From positions 310,001-374,000 of the forward strand of contig CAKMXJ010000007.1 in assembly GCA_928724745.1 (NCBI GenBank): 64,000 bases of DNA, written 5' to 3'. The position numbers and the translations under genes were made by a program. Positions within the stretch are counted from its first letter, which is position 1. Every line of letters begins with the position of its first letter. Shown here piece after piece: positions 19,627 to 29,600 of the stretch. The stretch comes from Anthracocystis setariae (Eukaryota; Basidiomycota; Ustilaginomycetes; Ustilaginales; Ustilaginaceae). The notes below the pieces were generated by a model. That model was given only the letters and a program-made list of their open reading frames with translations, was not told the origin of the DNA and did no database searches.

Positions 19627-22107
19627 CTAAGATGAGGTGGATGGCGTACGCTTGGCCAAGACAATGCGCCGCGCCAATCTCTTGAGCGGTTCCAAGACAG
19701 TGCGTGAGAAAGGTGCTGCCAACGCAACCGAGGCTCCGATGCGAACAGGAAGCAGTGCCTTGACAATGATGTAGGCTGCAACCATGTTAGCAAACGAGTC
19801 TGTCAAGTGGCTCGACTTTCCAAGGTCATTGGCGGCTTGGATTTGCTCGGCAGTCTGTTTTTCGAATCCGAGATAGCCTCTGGTACGGCAGAAGCGTTCG
19901 AAGCGCTCTTCCTTTGTTCGCGCCCATGCACCGAAGCGCTCTCCAAGATTTGGAGAGTCTATCAGCTCTTGCTTGGCCGCTTGCGTGGCGTCACCAAGCA
20001 GCCACTGCGAAATGGATGTTCCGACGCCAAACGCTCCGAAGGCGACGAAGAGCAGTGCAAGCGGGATAACAGCCGTGAGCTCATGCAAAAGGAGGAACGA
20101 TGCGACCATGGTCGGTGCGTCCGTTCCGTTCTTGTTTGCGATCGAGCGCACCTGCGTTAAGGCCCTTTTGAAGCGTGAATGCGAACCGGCATTGAGCTTG
20201 GCCGTGTACAGCCATGTGACGTTTGCGTCGTTCTCACCTGCCAACCAGAATGGCTTTAGCGTGTCTGGTAGCACCAATTTGCCCTTCTCGACGCCGTGGT
20301 TTTCGAGGATGGCAACGATCAGCCTAGGAATGGCAGCTGCTGTCGCGTTGAGCGTGTGCACACTGGCAGAACGAGCTCCGCTCGACGAACAAGTGCGCTT
20401 CTGCTTGATGCCAAGTCGCACCGCTTGGTAGTCGGTACAGTTGGAAGCAGAAGAAACCTCACCCCACGATCCTCTACCGGGCATCCACACTTCAATGTCG
20501 TACTTGCGATACGCACTGGCACCTAGCTCTTCTGTCGGCATGTCCAGCACACGGTAAGGCAGGCCGAGTCCGCCGATCACCTCCTCCTGGATGCCGCGCA
20601 GCTCCTCCAGCATAGCATCGCTCTGCTCCACATCGTCTGCCGTCGCGACAAACATCTCGATCTTGCTGAATTGATGCACGCGATACAGTCCCCGTGTGTC
20701 GGCACCGCGAGCACCGGCCTCGGCACGGAAGGCGTGGCCCAGCGCCGCCAACTTGATCGGAAACGGTGACCTCTGGATCAGCGACGCTTCGCGAGCTTTG
20801 CCCGTCGTTGTGGAAGCATCGAGTGTGCGCGAAGCAAGCAGACCGGCCAATGGAATCTCTGCTGTAGCTGCCAGACACAAGTCGTTGGAGCTGGTGTCAG
20901 CTTCTCCCTTGGATCCTTTCGTTTTCGTCGCTTGCAGGAAATAGGTTTGCTTCGCATCCTCGTCTCTTGGACGGAAACCGCATCGGTCGGCCAAATCCGC
21001 ACGTACAACATCCGGCGGCGATACAGCCAAGAATCCCTTGCGCACCACGATCGACATGGCATATTGCGAGAGAGCATGTTCGAGCAAGCTGATGCTGCCA
21101 AGCAAGTACGGCCATGAGCTTCCGGTCGCCAATGAACCCGAAATCATATCCACCTCTGCGTTCGAGGAACCCTCTATCTGAGTGAGATGGTCGCGCTTGG
21201 GATTCGCCTTGGGCCCCTTTGGAAAGTCCTTTGCCTGCATCGCCGATCGGTTCCACACGTCCTTGATCCCATCGAATTCCTGCGGGAGGATGTTGAGCGG
21301 GTCCTTGAGGGAGACAAGTACTGCATTCGGCTCACTTCCCACCGGGACGTCGGGATGAAAATGGTTTGGCCATAACAGGCGGAGCTTTTGGCTGCGTTCC
21401 GTTATCTCTTGTTGCTCCTTGCGCACCTTCTCCAATGCCTTTTTGACCTTTTTGTACCGCGCTCGGAGCTGGTTGATATCCTCAACCTTTTCCTCTGGTA
21501 CCTCACCTTCCGCATCTCCTGCCTCTTTTGATGCATCCTCGCTAGCCTTTTCGGAGTTGTCCGCGCCTTCGACCTTGGTGCTGGTTGCATTCGAAGCAGC
21601 CTTCTCCTTGTTGGCCGCTATGGATTCGCTTTGAAAATGCTGGCTGAGTTTCTTGGTCAGCTGGGTGTGCTCCGTCTGCAGCGCCGTCTGCTTGGCATTG
21701 AGTGTGGATTCAATGGCGCGCGCTTGGCGTAGCCATTTCAAGTCGGCGCCATTATGATGCATTCGGCGCAGCTGCATTTCGCGTATTGCCTCGTCGATGC
21801 AAGCATTTGTGACGTCTCTTCCTGAAGTTGCAACCGGTAGCGTCCTCTGCTTCCGAGTTGAAATCGGATTGGCATCCTGTTTCTGAGTTGAACTTGAATC
21901 GGCATCATTGCCACTTGACTTGGATGCCCTTTGGCTCGATGGAGCTGGCTTCTCGCGAGGCGAGCTTTTGTTTAGACCAAGCGTGACTCTGGATGAAGAT
22001 GCATACCGCGAACTGCCAGGCAAGGCTTCGGATGCCGAGCGGTACCTCTTGGCATCTAAGGACGAGCGTGCAATGACCCGCCAGATCGCGGCTTTGGAAC
22101 TCGACAT
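19627..22107 (-). CDS. Mitochondrial seryl-tRNA synthetase fused to a C-terminal membrane domain
   Basis: The ATG at 22107 starts an Arg/Ser/Ala-rich, acid-poor leader (MSSSKAAIWRVIARSS) that looks like a mitochondrial presequence; an earlier ATG at 22362 would begin with a poly-Lys run and is less likely. The product is 826 aa. Residues ~100-260 form the coiled-coil tRNA-binding arm, interrupted by an acidic insert. Class II motif 2 is near residue 476 (YRVHQFSKIEMF). Motif 3 is near 570 (LNATAAAIPRLIVAILEN). The enzyme charges mitochondrial tRNA-Ser. After the usual end at ~640 the same frame continues for ~165 residues with FLLLHELTAVIPLALLFVAF and a second hydrophobic helix. That tail resembles an orphan fungal mitochondrial inner-membrane family; this assignment is tentative. 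Confidence 0.85.
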   Translation of the reverse strand: MSSSKAAIWRVIARSSLDAKRYRSASEALPGSSRYASSSRVTLGLNKSSPREKPAPSSQRASKSSGNDADSSSTQKQDANPISTRKQRTLPVATSGRDVTNACIDEAIREMQLRRMHHNGADLKWLRQARAIESTLNAKQTALQTEHTQLTKKLSQHFQSESIAANKEKAASNATSTKVEGADNSEKASEDASKEAGDAEGEVPEEKVEDINQLRARYKKVKKALEKVRKEQQEITERSQKLRLLWPNHFHPDVPVGSEPNAVLVSLKDPLNILPQEFDGIKDVWNRSAMQAKDFPKGPKANPKRDHLTQIEGSSNAEVDMISGSLATGSSWPYLLGSISLLEHALSQYAMSIVVRKGFLAVSPPDVVRADLADRCGFRPRDEDAKQTYFLQATKTKGSKGEADTSSNDLCLAATAEIPLAGLLASRTLDASTTTGKAREASLIQRSPFPIKLAALGHAFRAEAGARGADTRGLYRVHQFSKIEMFVATADDVEQSDAMLEELRGIQEEVIGGLGLPYRVLDMPTEELGASAYRKYDIEVWMPGRGSWGEVSSASNCTDYQAVRLGIKQKRTCSSSGARSASVHTLNATAAAIPRLIVAILENHGVEKGKLVLPDTLKPFWLAGENDANVTWLYTAKLNAGSHSRFKRALTQVRSIANKNGTDAPTMVASFLLLHELTAVIPLALLFVAFGAFGVGTSISQWLLGDATQAAKQELIDSPNLGERFGAWARTKEERFERFCRTRGYLGFEKQTAEQIQAANDLGKSSHLTDSFANMVAAYIIVKALLPVRIGASVALAAPFSRTVLEPLKRLARRIVLAKRTPSTSS

Positions 22108-22543
22108 TTCGCACCCGCTGTGCTGCTCTGCGCTGCGCTGTGCTGTGCTGTTCTCGGATCTGGAGAAGACGGTGTTTTGATAAGCGGGGATGAGAGATAG
22201 GTGGAACGTTACACCAACTCGTTCACAACTGTTGTCCCTGGTCGAGGCAGACAAGGTGGGTGGAGGCATTTTTTTAAAATTGATTTCTTCTTGCTGCTTT
22301 GGAGCTTTTTTCTTCTTTTTTTTTTTTTTTTTTTCGGCTGGATCACGAGGCCCAAAATTCACTCGTGCGAATTAAAGCGTGGATTGCGGCAGGCTTACGT
22401 TGAGCGCAATATTGCCAAGTTGGCTCAGCACAAGCCAATCGTCGGATGTTGGTATGTTTGCTCAACCGCTTCGATACCCTTCCCACCTACACACCCATAC
22501 CTTTGGCATTCGTCTTGGCCTTCCCTACGATCTATCACACAGC
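22108..22543. promoter_or_regulatory. Compact bidirectional promoter: mitochondrial SerRS / prohibitin
   Basis: Only 436 bases separate the two divergent start codons. The interval includes a T run at about 22319-22334. Both products work in mitochondria, so shared control is plausible but inferred. Confidence 0.55.
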
Positions 22544-23350
22544 ATGTCGACTCTCGCGGCACGATTCGCCGTCCCATTGGGACTTGGCGTCATGGCTCTC
22601 CAGGCTTCTCTCTACGATGTGCCTGGTGGATACCGTGCAGTGATGTTCGACCGATTCCAGGGTGTCAAGGACATTGCTACGGGCGAAGGCACGCACATCC
22701 TCGTCCCTTGGCTCCAGAAGGCCATCCTCTACGACGTTCGCATCAAGCCTCGTAACATCTCCACCACCACCGGCTCCAAGGATCTTCAGATGGTCTCGTT
22801 GACCCTGCGTGTTCTCAGCCGTCCAGACATTCAGCATCTTCCCAAAATTTACCAGTCGCTCGGCATCGACTACGACGAGCGTGTGCTGCCTTCCATCGGA
22901 AACGAAGTGCTCAAGGCCACTGTTGCCCAGTTCGACGCTGCCGAGCTCATCACGCAGCGAGAGGTCGTCTCGGCGCGCATCCGCGAGGATCTGCTCAAGC
23001 GTGCCAAGGAGTTCAACATTGTTCTCGAGGACGTTTCCATCACCCACATGACGTTCGGTCAGGACTTTACCAAGGCTGTAGAGCAGAAGCAGATCGCACA
23101 GCAGGATGCAGAGCGTGCCAAGTTCATCGTCGAAAAGGCCGAGCAGGAGCGTCAGGCCTCGGTCATCCGCGCAGAGGGTGAAGCCGAAGCAGCGCAGACC
23201 ATCTCCAAGGCGTTGGAAAAGGCAGGTGACGGTTTGCTGACCATTCGAAGAATCGAGGCGTCCAAGGACATCGCCGCGACGCTCAGCGGCGCTAAAAACG
23301 TCACCTACCTTCCGCACGGACAGGGTATGCTGCTCAACATGCAGACCTAG
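22544..23350 (+). CDS. PHB1: Prohibitin 1
   Basis: The start at 22544 ([20 protein letters not shown]) gives 268 residues, close to other Phb1 proteins; the open frame extends further upstream but the extra residues do not fit the family. An N-terminal hydrophobic anchor (residues ~8-25) is followed by the SPFH/prohibitin domain, with [14 protein letters not shown] and [21 protein letters not shown] helical coiled-coil region is rich in Glu/Ala ([20 protein letters not shown]). Phb1 and Phb2 form large rings in the inner mitochondrial membrane that support m-AAA protease control and cristae structure. No intron is seen. It shares its promoter region with mitochondrial SerRS. Confidence 0.95.
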   Translation: MSTLAARFAVPLGLGVMALQASLYDVPGGYRAVMFDRFQGVKDIATGEGTHILVPWLQKAILYDVRIKPRNISTTTGSKDLQMVSLTLRVLSRPDIQHLPKIYQSLGIDYDERVLPSIGNEVLKATVAQFDAAELITQREVVSARIREDLLKRAKEFNIVLEDVSITHMTFGQDFTKAVEQKQIAQQDAERAKFIVEKAEQERQASVIRAEGEAEAAQTISKALEKAGDGLLTIRRIEASKDIAATLSGAKNVTYLPHGQGMLLNMQT

Positions 23351-23556
23351 CCTCCTCCATTTTCGTCGCATCCACCAGAGTTGTCTCTCATCTTGTAGTT
23401 GTATATCGGAGCTCTGCGCTTCTACTTTGTGCGCAATCGAACACCACATCTCACGTAACTCTCCGCGCGAGCTCGTGAGTTATTCTGACGACGAGATCAA
23501 AAGCGTGTGTATTATCTAGCAGCTCATTTATGGATACCGTGCTGTTACAGTACAGT

Positions 23557-24904
23557 CTAGGAAGAGGCGTTCCAAACGCCATGAGGGTGGAGTCGATCTG
23601 CTGGGATCTCGATGTTCGCCAAGGCGGTGAGGACCGATTTGCCAGTCCAGAGTTCGAGCGCCTCGCACTCTTGGGGAGTGATGAATGCCGAGGTGGTTCG
23701 GTTAGCGAAGCTGTAAGAGATCCGAATCAGGATGGGAAACAAAGTCAGTATGCGATCGTTTTGTCGAAAGGCTGAGTTCGACTTACATCATCTGTACGGC
23801 GCCTGTTCTGATCTTTCCCTTGTGTACAGGCTGTTGTCCGGTCTGCTTTGCCAGCTCGATCGCGTCGTTGGCAGAGGCAGCAAGATGGTTCAATACAAAA
23901 GTTTCCATCTCGAGCGTCGCTACACCTGGTCTTCTCTCTTGGATAACATCCATCAAATTCGTATTGGCATCTACGAAGGCCGCATCGATCCTGCCCTGAC
24001 TGCCATAAAAACTATCGGCACTTGCATTCACCGTATCGCCCACCGCCTTGACGCGTTCACCGCTAAACAGCGCTGGATCGCTGTTGGGTTTGTGCGCCTC
24101 GAGGGCGGCAAGGAGTGCATCGTGCACCTCGTGATCTGAATCGAGCGGCTTGGTGATCAGGTACGGCTCGAGAGCACCCGACCGACGCTCATCGGCAGTA
24201 GTGATGTGATGAAAGTAGTCGTAATTGCGCGAAATGCCAAACGAAGCTTTGGGAACGACTACAGTGCCAATGCCAAGTGACGATTGCATGGAGCCGCACG
24301 AACCAAGTCGTACGATGATCATGTCACCCTCGACAACGGCACGACATTCGCGGACGAAGAAATCAACGACGGAAAAGCCCATACCGATGGCAACGATGGA
24401 GATCGGAACGCCTTGGAACGTGCCCGTAAGTGTAAGGAAGTTGCGCTGCGAGTTGAACGAGAATAAAGGCTTACCGCCATCGAAGGCTTTGGCGATTCGG
24501 TGTGCGCGGACCTGGTCTCCGACTGTGATCTGCAGGATGGAATGGCGATGGATGAAAGCGTACGGGTCAGCACAGGCTATCAGAACTGCTTACGATCCAG
24601 ACTGAATCAATACTTCCGATGCGGTTGGCGACTCTGAGAGGGTGGAGAGTGACGTTATCATGGCAGATTGGGACATTGAGGTAAGCGTTGATGCCTCTCT
24701 CAGCTCAGCCAAGTGAAAAGTTGTTATCTACTCACTGTCCAGCCTTGGTCGCGACATGATAGGTGCGACCTTGAGCATCTTGCTGTACCGTTGCCAAAGA
24801 TTATCAAAGCCGGCTGTCAGTCAGACTGTTCTCTTCATCGAGCTCATCGCCTCCCGCATCCGGCTACTTACGGGAAAGTTTGCGTTGCTAAGCACGTCCT
24901 TCAT
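23557..24904 (-). CDS. Uridine phosphorylase-like nucleoside phosphorylase, five exons
   Basis: I assembled five exons on the minus strand: 24872-24904, 24736-24782, 24594-24633, 23787-24529 and 23557-23710. Donors are GTAAGT, GTGAGT, GTAAGC and GTAAGT, and acceptors are ACAG, TCAG, GCAG and ACAG. The sum is 1017 nt, an exact 338-codon frame plus stop. The protein reads through all joins as a PNP/UDP family enzyme: GRTYHVATKAGQVANRI, then ITVGDQVRAHRIAKAFD, then VPISIVAIGMG, VRLGSCGSMQ and LEMETFVLNHLA, ending in PHGVWNASS. Such enzymes split uridine or related nucleosides with phosphate in pyrimidine salvage. Which nucleoside is used cannot be told. The third exon adds a few residues (GSIDSVW) not usual in the family. 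Confidence 0.85.
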
Positions 24905-24970
24905 CTTGGGCAGGATCTGTTCGATATGATAGAATGGTTTGTCGCAAGATCAGAAGCAGTGACAAGTTCG

Positions 24971-24982
24971 GCTTTATATATT
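24971..24982 (-). promoter_or_regulatory. TATA box (with adjoining CCAAT) of the nucleoside phosphorylase gene
   Basis: On the minus strand the sequence CCAATATATAAAGC lies about 70-80 bases before the chosen ATG at 24904. This supports that start over a longer frame beginning at 25329. Confidence 0.6.
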
Positions 24983-25467
24983 GGCCAAGGTACGAAATGT
25001 CAGGAAGAATGTGCGGGGTTGACGGGGGGTGGGGGAAAGGGTCAGCTGAGCCGTCCGGGGAAGGAGTGTCGCATATCAGCCACGATAGGAAGCTTGGCTG
25101 GGGCTCTTCCGACGATCCGAGGATGCGGAGATGGCCGACTCACCTCCATCACAATCTTGATTCCGTCGACAAAGCAAAGGCCAAAAATCGGGTCGATTGG
25201 CTCGCTCCACTGGTTTTCACGCCAAGGCGCGTTCGGTGACAGCTGCAGGATGCGCTCACTTTGGATGCACCTAAATTTAGGCACAGCAGGTCGACAAGCT
25301 CCAGCAATGCTGACTGAGTCGATGAACATGGTCCCTTTGCCTACTTTTCTACCCCTTTTGCTTGATCAACAACACCATTCGCACGTCTTCGCCAGGCGAT
25401 ATATCATCGACGTCCATCACCCACGCGAATTTGTTGAGCCTTGGCTCATCTACATTCGTCAGTCAAG

Positions 25468-26607
25468 ATGGTCGACCCGGTCTCGTACGTCAAGATGTTT
25501 TTCCGCTCCGTATTCTCGGTGTTCAGTCCCTCAACCACCACCGTGTGGCAGAACAATATCGCCTACTCGGTCGTCCTCCACAACCCACGTCTACTCCTCT
25601 ACCGTGGTCCCGAAACCTACGTCACCTTCTCGGTCTACGCTCAAGCCTTCTCCGCCGAGGCCCGAAACCAGCTCGAACGGCTCTCGTCGAGTCAAATCGC
25701 CGAAATCGTCAAGGGCACCAACGTGCAGCTCGTTCAGAAGGGATGGATCGCCGGCACTGTCGGCTGGAATGCAGCAGGATACATGGGTATTGCAACCAAA
25801 AAAGGATGGGATGTGACGCCTGCCGGCAACGCTGCTTGGAAGGATACTCATTCCGAGTCTGCCTCGCTGTCCGTCCAGCAGCAGGAAGATGAAGACTATG
25901 GAGAAAAGCCTCAACGCCACGCCGACGAACAAGAGTATGAGATGCAAAAACTCGGATCCTCCGCCTCCGCCTCTTCATCCACCCAGAGCCTCGTCAAGGA
26001 AACGCGACATCTCGCAACCAAGCGCAAGGAGAAGATCGACAAGCAGATTCGTGCGCAGACGTCCTCGATCGACTCAGTCGACACCTCCTCTTCCTCCTCC
26101 ACGCGCGTGCTTGGCACATATAAATGTCGCATCCCTGTCGAAACCGGCGATGGCTACTTCCGATTCTGGGTCACCCTCCCCTCCCCTCTCTCACGCGGTC
26201 AAATCGGCATCGCAAGTCCCACCTTCCGACTCTTCTCGCTCTCCCTCACCTCCGCCTCTCCGCGTGGCGCTGCCCTGCTGCCCCCCGTCATCATCCCCGA
26301 ACTCGCCCTGCGCTCCATCTCCCTCGCCCTCACCACCCTCCTCTACGGCCTCTTCCCCGTCGCTACCATCATCGACAAATTGCTCCCGCGTTGGATCTCG
26401 CGTCGCTTCATCAACTGGATCTACACCCGCGTCGGCGCCAAATCCAAGACAGACCAGCTCAAGCACAAGTACAACGTCGATGAAAAGGTCGAGCAAGCCA
26501 AAAATCAGGTCAAAAAAGTCCCCTTCGCAAGTGCTGGCATTCGATCCGAATGGGACCTCAACAGCGACGCCAAGCGCGGAAGAGGCGGTTGGGCTTACCA
26601 TTGGTAA
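25468..26607 (+). CDS. Unrecognised protein with C-terminal hydrophobic segment
   Basis: The ATG at 25468 (MVDPVSYVKMFFRSVFSVFS) gives 379 residues in one exon. I do not recognise the family. There is a hydrophobic N-terminal stretch (about residues 5-20), a folded-looking first third (KGTNVQLVQKGWIAGTVGWN), a low-complexity acidic/Ser-rich middle (about 130-225), and a second conserved-looking block (RIPVETGDGYFRFWVTLPSP). A hydrophobic region follows at about 280-320 (RSISLALTTLLYGLFPVATI), then a basic tail ending in GRGGWAYHW. A membrane or lipid-surface location is likely from composition alone. Codon use resembles its neighbours and the frame is long, so it is very probably a real gene. 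It converges with SAC3 with 87 bases between stop codons. Confidence 0.75.
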   Translation: MVDPVSYVKMFFRSVFSVFSPSTTTVWQNNIAYSVVLHNPRLLLYRGPETYVTFSVYAQAFSAEARNQLERLSSSQIAEIVKGTNVQLVQKGWIAGTVGWNAAGYMGIATKKGWDVTPAGNAAWKDTHSESASLSVQQQEDEDYGEKPQRHADEQEYEMQKLGSSASASSSTQSLVKETRHLATKRKEKIDKQIRAQTSSIDSVDTSSSSSTRVLGTYKCRIPVETGDGYFRFWVTLPSPLSRGQIGIASPTFRLFSLSLTSASPRGAALLPPVIIPELALRSISLALTTLLYGLFPVATIIDKLLPRWISRRFINWIYTRVGAKSKTDQLKHKYNVDEKVEQAKNQVKKVPFASAGIRSEWDLNSDAKRGRGGWAYHW

Positions 26608-26694
26608 TAAGGTTTCTTATCGCAGTAATGTGGATGCAGTGTATTGTAATTGCGAGATGTATGTTTTGTATAAGTGTGAGAGCGTGCGATAGGA

Positions 26695-29600
26695 TTAAGG
26701 GAGGCAAGAAGGTCGATCGAGCAACTGTTTCGTCCGAGCAATGAGGTCTCGCAAATCGCTGACCTTATTATTGCCCTTCCCCGGCGACACGCTAGGAGCC
26801 GTCGGTTCAGTCCGGACACGTTTACTAGGCAACCCAACCCCCTCTGTCTTCCCACCATTGTCGAGACTCACCCGATACTCGGCCCACAACCTCCTCGTCT
26901 CTGCCGCCACCTCGCCCACCGCAGCACTGCACAACCCCGCCAACCTCTCCTTGGCCTCCCCCCACCGCACCTCGCTCGCCTGCTTAGGTCCAATCCACAC
27001 CGACTCCAGCTTGGACACACACACGCGCAACAACTCCCCGACATGCTCTCCGATGACGATCGCTATCACGTCCAATAGCGACGCACAGCTTTGCAGCGAC
27101 GACAACAATCGCGATCGCAGCAACACTTTCTGCTCACACTCGTCTTCCGACAACTGGTCCAGTTGCGAGAGCGCCATATCCACAAGCCTGTCTGGCGTCA
27201 AAGTGGAGGGAGACGGAAGCTCGACGGTGCGCTCCTCATTGTCGTCCTCAAGGATCGTTTCCGAAAGGCTGAGAACGGTGCGTATGAGATGGTTTGCAAG
27301 CGCAACGAGGATTTTCAACGTCTTGCATGCCAGGCCCTCCACTTTGCTCGCCGAAGCCGCGGATGAGAGTACAGACGCCGGCAATCCCGTCAGGAGATTG
27401 AGCAGAAGCGTGCAAGTGCGCCCCCACTGCTCGCAAAAGTCCTGAACGACGTCGTCCAGCGTCAACCGACGAGGTCCATGGAGGAACACTTTGCGATCGA
27501 GCGACAAGTCCGGCATCGTTCTCGGCAGCAATGAACCAAGCGTCTTCTCTACCGACACAGATGCATCGTCCAGCTCGAGCACGCCCACTCGATCGAATGT
27601 AGACGAAATGAGCGATGATCGCTTTGACGATACGGAGAGGTCCAGGCCTAGGGCCTTGATCAGCGTTGGTTGCCTAGCGCCGTTTCTATCGGAATTCGCA
27701 TCGATCATGTCAACGTCCTCCGAGCCGATCGACTCTGGGTCGATCTCCCCCCAACTCACAATCAGCAGCCGGCAAGTGAGGTGACTGTTCTGGACGAGGC
27801 TTGAACTCGCGATCTCCTCCAATCTTTGTCGATCGCTTGCAAACAAGCTTCGCCTTTCCGTCTCCGTCTTGGCCTGCACAGCTGCCGGGTTCGTTTCGAA
27901 GATGACCAGGCCGATGTGACTATGCTCGACCTCGGTCGGAAGGACAGACTCGAGGCTTTGACTGTCGGGACTCGACGTAACGTCCACCAGCTCGAGCTGA
28001 GATCCATCGGCAAGTTCGACCTCGAGCACATCGCGTCCATTCGCCGCTTCGTCGCTCTTAGGAGCAGGAGCGGAGGCTGACAAGCCAAATTTGGCGCGAA
28101 GCCAGCTCGAAGCCACATGCTGATTCGGCAACCCCGAGTAGAGCACTACGAGTCGGTCGAGGTCAGCTGGGCGGAACTGCAACAGCAGCTCTTCGATGTG
28201 GTCGGCCAGCCGCTCGAGTAGCGATCCTTCCGCCCAGAGCTGGTTCCTCTGGCGGCGGATTCGCGTCCATCTCTCGGTGACATCTGCATCATCCTGCAGC
28301 GCGACAGCTCGGTCGGGGCTGATCTCCATCTCGTCATCAAGCTTACGCTTCAGGCGTGAGACAGGCAAAGGAGTCCTCTCCCCCGTCAACAATGATTGAC
28401 GAATTGAAAAGGCCCGACTGATGGGACTGGTCTGTTTCCCGCTATGCAATGCCTCGCTCACGGTTTTAGCAGCTGTGCTGACCGAGTAGCCGTCAGCATC
28501 CGCTTGCACACGAGCGAGAATGTTCCTTCTTCGAATCTCGCTTCGAATGTCCTCAAGTCTCTGCCTTTGGTGTTTGCGATCTCTCCTTTGCTCGAGAACC
28601 TCGGTCCATCGCTGCCAGGCACGCAGAGCCATGGATCGTGCTCGGAAGACCTCGGCCGCTGCGATGCAGCTTGCCGTTTCCGCCTCTTCTGCTGCTTGTT
28701 CGTCGGCTAAGCGCTGCCATAATTCGTCGACAATACGCCCGAGAAGCGCATTTCTTGATGAGGCTCGTCGTCGAGCTTCCTCTTCCTGGACCGCGCTTGC
28801 CACAATTTTTGCGGCTGTAGATGTGACCACCTCGTTAGAAAGCGTTCCGAACGCACGTTCCACAGCAACCTTTCGATTTGCTTCCTTTTGCTTCGCTTTT
28901 GCTCTCGCCTCGGCCTCCGCCTTGACTTTAGCAGCCGCTTCTGCTGCTTGTGCCGCAGCCTTTTCCTGGGCATCAGATGTTCTGCGCTTCTGACTTGTCG
29001 TTGTGGCGTGATCCTTTATCTCGGCGACTTTGACGGATGTCGCCTCAGATGATGTTGTCGGTGGCGTATCGGCTGAGGTCTCCTTGTTGAAGCCTAACGA
29101 TGATCCGAAAAAAGAGGGAACAGATGGCGGAGTGGAGCCCGGGACTGCTTTCGCAGACGCTCCGAACGAGAATGACGAGGTGGAGGAAGGTGCCGGCGTT
29201 TTTTCAATCGACGCTGTGATGTTGGCAGACGGTGGGACAACTAACGATTTGGATGCAGGCTGACCGAAAGCAAAGCTGGGAAGAGATGACGGCTGTGACT
29301 TCTGACCTTGGACGTTCGTTGCAGAGTTCGCTTTTCCACCAAACAAACCATCTCCCGCCTTTTCCTGGCTGGCGGCAAGGCCCTTTCCAAACGCACCAAA
29401 GGATGGGCTCGATGATGCCGTAGCGTCCCTTTTCCTCGAAGAGTCGGCCATGAAGCCAGAAAAGCTTTCAAAGGTGCCTGACTGAGATGCTGTGCTTGCG
29501 CTGTCTCCAGAGCGGACCGCACCTGCGCCAGTTGGAGTGAAAGTTGATGCAGCAGCAGACAGTTTCGATTGCTGGGCTGATCCGAAGGGCGAGGGCTTGC

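Noticed and set aside
25042..25329. Minus-strand frame starting at 25329 as a first exon of the nucleoside phosphorylase
   Set aside because: A donor-like GAG|GTGAGT exists, but a TATA box and a better start at 24904 lie downstream, and its residues do not match the family. The five-exon model closes exactly without it.
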